The notes under the pieces are model-generated. The model saw only the letters and a program-made list of their open reading frames with translations, ran no database searches and was not told where the DNA came from. The position numbers were made by a program, and so were the translations under genes. A stretch of DNA of 64,000 nt. Source: JACNIV01 sp965370415 (GTDB lineage Bacteria; Cloacimonadota; Cloacimonadia; Cloacimonadales; TCS61). Each line of letters starts with the position of its first letter. Positions within the stretch are counted from its first letter, which is position 1. Of this stretch, positions 17,672 through 23,965 are shown in pieces. Where the stretch lies: the NCBI GenBank assembly GCA_965370415.1, contig CBDUTJ010000004.1, forward strand, positions 40,893 to 104,892, given 5' to 3'.

Positions 17672-19671
17672 ATATTATCTTTTTTGTTTAATGCAGTTTC
17701 AATATTATTAAAAACCTTTTGAAATAACTTTTCGCCTTCTTTTTGTATCACAGACAGATCAGTCCATTCTAACATCCTTCGAAATTTCATATTATTTTTT
17801 CCACAAATTTCAGCAAGAGAAAGTAAGAGTTGGGAAGCATTAATGTTAGCGGTCATAAAAAGGTTCTGATTATAAGTTATGGAATATTCAGCGAACATTA
17901 TACCAACTCGGTTTTCATAAGCGATATCAAGTGAACCTTCCGGTGTATCAATCATCATTGTTGCAGGATTGTTTTTATCGGATAAGTAAATAGCTAATGA
18001 CATTCTTAATGCGATATCCAAAAAGAATCTTTGGCTTTCTGAAAGTTGAAATGATTCAGTTCTTGCGAGATCTTGGAGTTCCAAAACAAGCTTAATTGAT
18101 TTATTAGTACGCATTGGTCTAATGTTTAAATCAAGCCCGATGAAACTTCTAGCTAACTTTTTGAAAGTAGGAACAAAGATGGTTTCAGCTTCTTTATATG
18201 AGGCTTCTATTTTTTTTAGAAGTCTTTCATATTCAGGTTTTATCTTATCCCTTTTAATATATTCATCTTTAGCTTCCTGATCAGCTAATTCATATTGTTT
18301 CTTATATTGATTAATAAGAGCATCAACTCCTATATCTCCTGTTCCTTTAAATGAGATATCTGGATGATCTTCTAAAAACTCCTCAATATGATCTTTTATT
18401 CTAGTTAATTCAATCTCGGACTTGTCAAGTTCAACCTTTTTGCCATCAACTTCAAGAATTAAGTTGTCTAATTCAGAATTTTTTTGTGATATTTTCTCAT
18501 CATTGTTTTGAATTAACTTCAGAAGGTTATGTTGTTCTGAATTATTTGATTCATTAATGATAGTATTACACAATGGACATTTTTCTTTATGAATATTTCT
18601 ATTTATACTATCAACTATATGAGAACCCCCGGAACCACACAAACAACATTCTTTATTCTTAATTGATAATTGAACATTAGTGTTTTCCAAAAGATTAGAG
18701 CGGGGTTTAGAGTATTTGGAGAATAGTCTTGTATGCTCGATTCGAAGTTGCATTATTTCAGAATTGATATGACTTTGCTTTTTCAGCATAGAATCATACT
18801 CAATTTTTATATTACTATAAACTTGTTCAGCTTTCTCAAGGTCTTTATTATATCTTTCAAATTCTTTTTCTAATTTTTCTAAGTCAGGTACTTTTGCACC
18901 CTTGATTTTTTGCGTCAATTCTTCAATTTTCTTTTTCGCTTTTGTTGATTCCCATCTGAGATTTCGTGCATTTGATTCATGCTTTTCCATTTTTCGAGTC
19001 AATTCCAACACTTTATCTACATCATCAGGGTCCGAATTAAAAGCAATTGCTAATGCATGTGATGAAGCTCGATCATCCCAGAAAATCATCCTTCTGTTTT
19101 CATCAAATGTAAAGACATACAATTGATAAAAGATAAAGTAGTCAAAACTTGTAAATCCGATCTCTGAGGATAGTGATGTTTGAAAAATTGACTTAAGTTC
19201 TTTTGGACTTTTATTAATAGTATTAATTAATGAAGTTTTCTTTTGTCCATCATTTTTATAAATTTCCAGAAGCCGTAGTTCTTCCCTTTCAAAAAAACCA
19301 CGTATAATTCTAAAAATTTTATTGTTGATTGTGAATAGAATTTCTATTTCTGCTTTCTCCTCGTCCCTTTTATCAATTCTTCCTATAAAATATCTGTCTG
19401 TGTATCGTTTATTGTTTACAACAATTTCACTTGGTGAATATACTTCTATGTTTGGTTCTAAAACAATACCTGTCAGACCGTAATTAATCGCATTCAAGAA
19501 AGTTGTTTTACCTAAACCATTAGCACCAGCAAGACAATAGACTCCATCATTAATCTCCTCGTTTACTTCATATAATTCCCCATCTTTCTTAAATAATGAA
19601 AAATTCCGAATAATCACTTTTTCAATCTTTGGGAAATTATATATTCCTGAGTTTTTTATTTTCTCTTCCAA
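17668..19671 (-). CDS. SMC/Rad50-like ABC ATPase with central zinc-binding insert, first gene of defence-like operon
   Basis: A 667-residue ATPase. Walker A GANGLGKTTFLNA is at about residues 48-56; the ABC signature LSESQRFFLDIALRMSL and Walker B MMIDTPEGSLD lie near the C-terminus. Between them is a long coiled coil interrupted by two Cys pairs (CCLCGSG about 341-344 and CPLC about 363-366), a zinc-ribbon-like apex rather than the single CxxC of a classical Rad50 hook. The DTPEGSLD block is of the kind found in ABC-3C ATPases. Translation starts at TTG, with GAGG 8 bp upstream; the next in-frame ATG would cut off the first strand. It probably senses unusual DNA and licenses the linked nuclease. 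Confidence 0.82.
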   Translation of the reverse strand: MEEKIKNSGIYNFPKIEKVIIRNFSLFKKDGELYEVNEEINDGVYCLAGANGLGKTTFLNAINYGLTGIVLEPNIEVYSPSEIVVNNKRYTDRYFIGRIDKRDEEKAEIEILFTINNKIFRIIRGFFEREELRLLEIYKNDGQKKTSLINTINKSPKELKSIFQTSLSSEIGFTSFDYFIFYQLYVFTFDENRRMIFWDDRASSHALAIAFNSDPDDVDKVLELTRKMEKHESNARNLRWESTKAKKKIEELTQKIKGAKVPDLEKLEKEFERYNKDLEKAEQVYSNIKIEYDSMLKKQSHINSEIMQLRIEHTRLFSKYSKPRSNLLENTNVQLSIKNKECCLCGSGGSHIVDSINRNIHKEKCPLCNTIINESNNSEQHNLLKLIQNNDEKISQKNSELDNLILEVDGKKVELDKSEIELTRIKDHIEEFLEDHPDISFKGTGDIGVDALINQYKKQYELADQEAKDEYIKRDKIKPEYERLLKKIEASYKEAETIFVPTFKKLARSFIGLDLNIRPMRTNKSIKLVLELQDLARTESFQLSESQRFFLDIALRMSLAIYLSDKNNPATMMIDTPEGSLDIAYENRVGIMFAEYSITYNQNLFMTANINASQLLLSLAEICGKNNMKFRRMLEWTDLSVIQKEGEKLFQKVFNNIETALNKKDNI

Positions 19672-19706
19672 AAAAACCTCTTACAAAATTTTATTATGTC
19701 TTTTTC

Positions 19707-19735
19707 TACTAAGAAAAAAGCCATTTAGATGTCAA
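19707..19735 (-). promoter_or_regulatory. Candidate promoter of the four-gene defence-like operon
   Basis: Read on the minus strand, TTGACA (19735-19730) is followed after 17 bases by TTAGTA (19712-19707). This places the transcript start about 30 bp before the TTG start codon. The -10 match is weak. Confidence 0.3.
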
Positions 19736-19838
19736 GAAGGTTAGTTCTTTGACCTCATAAACGGGTATAACATCTGCATGCCACGTCCACCTAAATGGTA
19801 TACATAACTAACCTATAGATATGATTAAAGGTATACAT
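19721..19838. promoter_or_regulatory. Iteron-like and dyad operator region upstream of the defence-like operon
   Basis: Three direct repeats start exactly 33 bp apart: GGTATAACAT at 19764, GGTATACAT at 19797 and GGTATACAT at 19830. They are interleaved with three inverted pairs: CCATTTAG (19721-19728) with CTAAATGG (19791-19798), AGATGT (19727-19732) with ACATCT (19770-19775), and GGTTAGTT (19739-19746) with AACTAACC (19806-19813). A 33-bp phase is three helical turns, which suits a protein bound repeatedly to one face. A structured RNA is the alternative. Confidence 0.5.
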
Positions 19839-19910
19839 TAACTCTTGTAATCAAAGTTATCACCTACTATTTAAATATCGACATTTAAATTATCCAGGTG
19901 GCTATTTTTT

Positions 19911-21335
19911 TCACAAACTATAATACAAATTCATTTCATAAGGATGCGGTCTATTTCGCACAGCAACCACTTCCTTCATTTTTTCTATTATCCAGGTATC
20001 AATAAGTTCCTTGTTGAAAACATCTCCGGCAAGAAGATAATTATAATCTTTTTTTAATGCTTGTAGGGCTTCTTCCAAACTTGTGGGAATAGAATGCAGT
20101 CTTGCCTGCTTCTTTTCTGACCATTTGAATACATTACCATCAAACGGACCGTAACCATTTTCGGGAGTTGGCATTATTTTATTTTTTATTCCGTCCAGTC
20201 CCGCCATTAGAAGAGCACTCATTGCCAGGTAATAATTACAGGTTCCGTCACCGGTACGGAACTCGATGCGCTTCATTTCTTTGCTGGTGGCATATTTGGG
20301 TATTCGGATAGCTGCACTGCGGTTGGCTAAGCCAAAAAATAATTTAACCGGAGCTTCAAAACCAGGAAGCAGCCGTTTAAACGAATTCGTGCTGGGGTTC
20401 GTGAAAGCTGTTAGTGAGCGCCCGTGCTTCAATATTCCACCAATAAAATAGAGAGCTTCTTCCGAAAGATCAGCATAATTTCCTTTTTTATAAAAAAGAT
20501 TCTCTCCATTTTTTCTTAATTGAATATGGAAGTGCATGCCGTTTCCAGTTTCATCATAAATTGGTTTCGGCATAAAGGTGGCAGTAAGTTCATTTTCCAG
20601 GGCACAATTATGAATTATATCTTTAATATACATCATCTTATCTGTAATTTCGTTAAATTCGATCAAGTCGGTTTCAATCTCCTGTTGACCGGAAAGCCCA
20701 ACTTCATGATGGTGATAACGGATAGGACAGCCGATCTCTTCGATCATTTGAACCATCTCTTCACGGATATCGGCAAACTTATCGAACGGAACATCGATGT
20801 GATATCCTTTACGGTTGGCCACGGCAGTTCCATCTATATCTTCATAACTACCAGGCAGGTCGTCTTTATTTTCGGCAGAAGTAAATTTGTATCCTGCGCT
20901 GAATTTACCATTGTAGATTTCCGCTTCATTGAACAGGTAGAATTCAAATTCCGGGATCCAATAGGATTCATCGGCAATACCTGTCTTCTTCATGAATTCC
21001 TGGGCACGTTTAGCCAGGCTGCGCGGGTCTTTTTTAACTCCCTTCCTGGTATCGGCATCACAAATATAGGAAAGCATCCGCAAGGTGGGATGATATGTAA
21101 ATGGATCAACAATAGCTGTGGCAATATCCGGCAGGAGTACCATATCGCCGGCTTCCACAGATTTCATGCCGGGAATGCTGGAGCCATCAAATGGAATACC
21201 GTTCTCAATAATATATTCCAGTCTGCGTGTTGGAAAAGAAATGTGATACCAGTTTCCTATCAGGTCAGAATATTTAAGATCGATAGTTTTGATCTGGTTT
21301 TCTTCAATGATCTTTTTTACATTTTCTAAGTTCAT
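19911..21335 (-). CDS. glnA: Glutamine synthetase (type I)
   Basis: GlnA condenses glutamate, ammonia and ATP to glutamine. The 474-residue protein has the GS-I landmarks: beta-Grasp N-terminus, IPFDGSSIPG, the metal-ligand block WIPEFEFYLF, YHHHEVGLSGQQEIE, NGMHFHIQL, NPSTNSFKRLLPGFEAP and FRTGDGTCNYY. The adenylylation-site context of enteric GlnA (NLYDLPPEE) is not obvious at the C-terminus. The ATG at 21333-21335 was chosen over an upstream TTG because GGAGA lies 7 bp before it. The 213-bp region upstream carries palindromic repeats. Confidence 0.95.
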   Translation of the reverse strand: MNLENVKKIIEENQIKTIDLKYSDLIGNWYHISFPTRRLEYIIENGIPFDGSSIPGMKSVEAGDMVLLPDIATAIVDPFTYHPTLRMLSYICDADTRKGVKKDPRSLAKRAQEFMKKTGIADESYWIPEFEFYLFNEAEIYNGKFSAGYKFTSAENKDDLPGSYEDIDGTAVANRKGYHIDVPFDKFADIREEMVQMIEEIGCPIRYHHHEVGLSGQQEIETDLIEFNEITDKMMYIKDIIHNCALENELTATFMPKPIYDETGNGMHFHIQLRKNGENLFYKKGNYADLSEEALYFIGGILKHGRSLTAFTNPSTNSFKRLLPGFEAPVKLFFGLANRSAAIRIPKYATSKEMKRIEFRTGDGTCNYYLAMSALLMAGLDGIKNKIMPTPENGYGPFDGNVFKWSEKKQARLHSIPTSLEEALQALKKDYNYLLAGDVFNKELIDTWIIEKMKEVVAVRNRPHPYEMNLYYSL

Positions 21336-21379
21336 AATTATCTCCAATTTTTGTTTATTATTTTTATTCTTTCGTCACT

Positions 21380-21455
21380 GTGAGAAATTACTTTCACTTT
21401 CCGAAGCTTCCTAAAAAAAGAATTCTCTCAATTAAGATTCGGAAAGTTTTCTCAC
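21380..21455. repeat. Hairpin repeat with TTTCCGAAGCTT core
   Basis: GTGAGAAA (21380-21387) pairs with TTTCTCAC (21448-21455), and inside them ACTTTCCGAAGCTT (21396-21409) pairs with AAGATTCGGAAAGT (21434-21447) at 13 of 14 positions. It lies between the M50 protease gene and glnA, both on minus. Confidence 0.55.
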
Positions 21456-21484
21456 GACCGGATTTTCCAATCCTTCTTCATCTC

Positions 21485-21525
21485 AACCTTCCGAATCTTC
21501 TGACATGAAATAAGCTTCGGAAGGT
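21485..21525. repeat. Second hairpin with the same core
   Basis: ACCTTCCGAATCTT (21486-21499) pairs with AAGCTTCGGAAGGT (21512-21525) at 13 of 14 positions around a 12-nt loop. The core is shared with the hairpin 30 bp away, so four copies of the half-site sit in the glnA leader region. Confidence 0.55.
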
Positions 21526-21548
21526 AGTTAAGATAACTCGCAAAGACA

Positions 21549-22199
21549 TTATAGCGTTATTCCGGTTAAAAGTTTTAAGAAAAAATTCAAGGGCGGCATA
21601 ATGATAGCGCCTATTATATTCAGTCTGAAAACAAACGAAACAGCTAGGATTATCATCAGGATCTGTGCTCCCTGGCGTTCTCGTGCAGTGAATTTGAAAT
21701 ATGCTTCATCGGAAAGAAAGCCACCCAGGATTTTCGAACCATCCATGGGTGGGATGGGAATAAGGTTAAACAGTCCTAGAGCAAGGTTTATCAGGATGGC
21801 ATAAAGCAGCATTCCCAACCAGAACTGTGTGAAGTCACTGGCATAATACATAATCTCCGGATCAAATTTTTTGATAAGATTAAAAACCACTGACAGCAGT
21901 ATGGCAAGCGTAAAATTAGCAGCCGGACCTGCTGCTGCTGTAAAAGCAGTATCACGCTTATAATTTTGAAAATTATGGGGATTAATGGGAACGGGTTTTG
22001 CCCAGCCAATGCGAGCGATAAACAACATGATAAGCCCAATGGGATCGATATGTGAAATCGGGTTCAAGGTCAGCCTGCCAGCTCGTTTCGCTGTGTCGTC
22101 CCCCAGAATATATGCTACATATCCATGGCTGAACTCGTGTACGGTGAGCGAAATCAGAAGTATCGGTAACTGGATTATTAATTGAACAATAAAATTCAT
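21549..22199 (-). CDS. M50-family (site-2-protease-like) membrane zinc protease
   Basis: A 216-residue polytopic membrane protein. HEFSH at residues 21-25 is the HExxH zinc site inside the first membrane span, and NLIPIPPMDGSKIL supplies the third ligand (the family's NPDG-like motif). GWAKPVPINPHNF is typical of the short stand-alone M50 group without a PDZ domain. It probably cuts membrane proteins within the bilayer. It precedes glnA on the same strand but is separated from it by repeats. Confidence 0.9.
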   Translation of the reverse strand: MNFIVQLIIQLPILLISLTVHEFSHGYVAYILGDDTAKRAGRLTLNPISHIDPIGLIMLFIARIGWAKPVPINPHNFQNYKRDTAFTAAAGPAANFTLAILLSVVFNLIKKFDPEIMYYASDFTQFWLGMLLYAILINLALGLFNLIPIPPMDGSKILGGFLSDEAYFKFTARERQGAQILMIILAVSFVFRLNIIGAIIMPPLNFFLKLLTGITL

Positions 22200-22213
22200 T
22201 TTGCCTCATTATT

Positions 22214-22247
22214 TTCTCGTATCCAAGCAATGGGCAGGACACGAGAA
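22214..22247. repeat. Short hairpin repeat
   Basis: TTCTCGTATCC (22214-22224) pairs with GGACACGAGAA (22237-22247) at 10 of 11 positions. It sits directly upstream of the M50 gene. Confidence 0.4.
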
Positions 22248-22257
22248 TTAGTTATTT

Positions 22258-22365
22258 AATTTGTCTTTCTGAGGAAATCTTTTACGGATTTTCTCACGAA
22301 GAATCTCAAATTATCAATAGATCCTGCGTCTCTTAACAAGAAGAATATCTCAGGATGACAAATTT
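22258..22365. repeat. MITE-like element with imperfect terminal inverted repeats
   Basis: The left end AATTTGTCTTTCTGAGG and the right end CTCAGGATGACAAATTT are imperfect inverted repeats about 75 bp apart, with inner GAATCTC- and GAATATCTC-like blocks. The same terminal motif, TGTCTTTCTGAGG, bounds the larger element at 42275-42543, so both belong to one family. Confidence 0.5.
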
Positions 22366-22388
22366 CACTTATTTTTCTATATTTTCTT

Positions 22389-22412
22389 GTTTCCAAGCAC
22401 CAGCTTGGAAAC
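22389..22412. repeat. Perfect 10-bp palindrome of the TTCCMARC family
   Basis: GTTTCCAAGC and GCTTGGAAAC pair perfectly around ACCA, 10 bp after the tyrS stop codon. The architecture (10-bp arms, 4-nt loop) equals that of the in-gene palindromes at 24.09 and 44.94 kb. It could help end tyrS transcription. Confidence 0.55.
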
Positions 22413-22421
22413 ATCGTCAAG

Positions 22422-23618
22422 TTACTTCAAAACTTTCAAAAAGCGTCTTTTTCCTACTTTTATCACAGATTCTTTATCAACTTCAAAAAAGATATCATCT
22501 ATCTTTTTATCATCGATACTGACAGCGTTCTGTTTTATTAATCGTTTTACTTCGCCGTTCGATGCGCAAATTCCAGCTTTAACCAGAAGTTCAGTGATCC
22601 CCATTTTTGTGGTTTTCAGCTTGAATTCAGGCATTTCATCGGGTATTTCCTTTTTGGCAAATATCTTATTGAATTCCTGCTCCGCTTCCAGTGCAGCATT
22701 CTCACCGTGATAAAGCGTGACTATTTCTCTCGCCAGTTGTTGTTTTATTACTTTGGGATTTACTTCATTGTTCTTTAGTTGCTCCGCAATTCTCTCAATT
22801 TCTTGCAGTGTTGCCTTTGTTGCATAATTGAAATAGTTGATGATCAATTCATCTGGGATGGACATGGTTTTGCCATATTTATCTTTAGGGGTATCGAACA
22901 CGGCAATGTAATTATTTAATGATTTACTCATTTTCTCTTTGCCGTCGGTTCCCATCAAAATGGGTGAGAGGACGGCTACCTGTTCGGGCTGGTTAAAAAA
23001 CCTTTGCATATCTCTTCCTGCCAGGATATTGAATTTCTGTTCGGTGGCACCCAATTCTACATCTGCATTAATTGCCACAGAATCGTAACTCTGCAGGATG
23101 GGATACATCATTTCATGCATGCCTAGTGGAAGACCCTTTTCGTACCTGCTTCGGAAAGTTTCGTGAGCCATAAATTGTGCTAAAGTAAATTTCCCCATTA
23201 ATTTCAATACATCTTCCATGGTCATGCTGCCAAACCATTCGGTCTGCCAGCGGACTTCGGTTTTATTTTTATCCAGAACGGTATAAAGCTGATCCATATA
23301 TTTTTCAGCATTATTTTTAACCTGCTCCGCAGTAAGATGAGGACGGGTTTCATCTTTTCCTGAGGGGTCACCGATCTGTGCTGTGAAATCTCCGATGATG
23401 ATGACACCGGTGTGACCCAGATCCTGGAAATCACGCATTTTACGAATGGGAACCAGGTGCCCGATATGTACATCATAACCGGTGGGATCGATGCCGTATT
23501 TTATCCTGAGAGGTTTTCCTGTTTTTTCTGCTATTTCAAACTTCTTAGTTAATTCTTCTTCGATGATTATTTCTTCTACACCTTTCCGAATTAATTTCAT
23601 TTCTTTTTCAAATTTCAT
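22422..23618 (-). CDS. tyrS: Tyrosyl-tRNA synthetase
   Basis: TyrS charges tRNA-Tyr. The 398-residue class I synthetase shows the HIGH motif as HIGH (residues 51-54, in PTGYDVHIGH), the KMSKS loop as EKMSKSLNN, and a C-terminal S4 RNA-binding domain (LLVKAGICASNGEVKRLIKQ). Longer insertions place it in the TyrZ-like subgroup. The ATG at 23616-23618 has GAGGA 5 bp upstream and is preferred to an upstream in-frame GTG. Confidence 0.96.
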   Translation of the reverse strand: MKFEKEMKLIRKGVEEIIIEEELTKKFEIAEKTGKPLRIKYGIDPTGYDVHIGHLVPIRKMRDFQDLGHTGVIIIGDFTAQIGDPSGKDETRPHLTAEQVKNNAEKYMDQLYTVLDKNKTEVRWQTEWFGSMTMEDVLKLMGKFTLAQFMAHETFRSRYEKGLPLGMHEMMYPILQSYDSVAINADVELGATEQKFNILAGRDMQRFFNQPEQVAVLSPILMGTDGKEKMSKSLNNYIAVFDTPKDKYGKTMSIPDELIINYFNYATKATLQEIERIAEQLKNNEVNPKVIKQQLAREIVTLYHGENAALEAEQEFNKIFAKKEIPDEMPEFKLKTTKMGITELLVKAGICASNGEVKRLIKQNAVSIDDKKIDDIFFEVDKESVIKVGKRRFLKVLK

Positions 23619-23652
23619 ATCTTCCTCATACACTTCTCAAATCAAGTATTCC

Positions 23653-23681
23653 AATAGCTTTTGCAGCTCTTTTCATGTCAA
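23653..23681 (-). promoter_or_regulatory. Candidate tyrS promoter
   Basis: On the minus strand TTGACA (23681-23676) is followed after 17 bases by GCTATT (23658-23653). This would give a leader of about 25-30 bases before the tyrS ATG. The -10 match is partial. Confidence 0.3.
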
Positions 23682-23864
23682 CCAAAAATAGAAAACCAGC
23701 AATGCGGAAAACCTGCTTTCACCCTGGAAAGATATTTCCAGCAAAACGAAAAGACTGGCTAACAGATATTGAAATCTTATTACTTTAAGTATGTATTGGA
23801 GAGGATGAGGATTTGATTAATGCCGGCGTGTGCATACTATTATATACAGTTATCTTCAAATTTT

Positions 23865-23910
23865 CTGTTTCAGCAAAAGCATCTTTTTAACTTTCTTGTG
23901 ATCGCCTGTT
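23865..23910 (-). pseudogene. Remnant of a C-terminal sorting domain
   Basis: Read on minus, the frame gives KTGDHKKVKKMLLLKQKI and a stop, which matches the end of the Por-type sorting domains of the intact genes in this window (KKMLLLK). An in-frame stop lies just upstream and the rest of the domain is missing. It looks like the tail of a lost secreted-protein gene. Confidence 0.45.
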
Positions 23911-23965
23911 TTCAACCCCTGCTATCTCCACCTATTTAGGGGGAGAATTAAAGAGGGGGTTATGA

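Larger units (their letters stand above)
23619..23965. other. 347-bp gap between a beta-helix gene and tyrS
   Basis: It holds a candidate tyrS promoter (23653-23681, minus), a degenerate sorting-domain tail (23865-23910, minus) and, at 23915-23962, a repeat-like stretch with CCACCTATTTAGGGGGAG. No intact gene is visible. Confidence 0.5.

Noticed and set aside
19764..19862. 33-bp phased repeats as a short CRISPR array
   Set aside because: The repeated part is only about 9 bp and the remainder differs between units, the reverse of a CRISPR layout; no cas gene is nearby.
20520..21329. Long + strand reading frame (269 codons) opposite glnA
   Set aside because: glnA on the minus strand is complete and highly conserved; the opposing frame has no domain and is a by-product of its codon use.
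21336..21347. Longer glnA start at an upstream TTG
   Set aside because: The TTG overlaps the Shine-Dalgarno of the ATG at 21333-21335, which fits family length better.
23619..23633. tyrS start at an upstream GTG
   Set aside because: GAGGA is well spaced only for the ATG at 23616-23618, and the extra residues have no family support.
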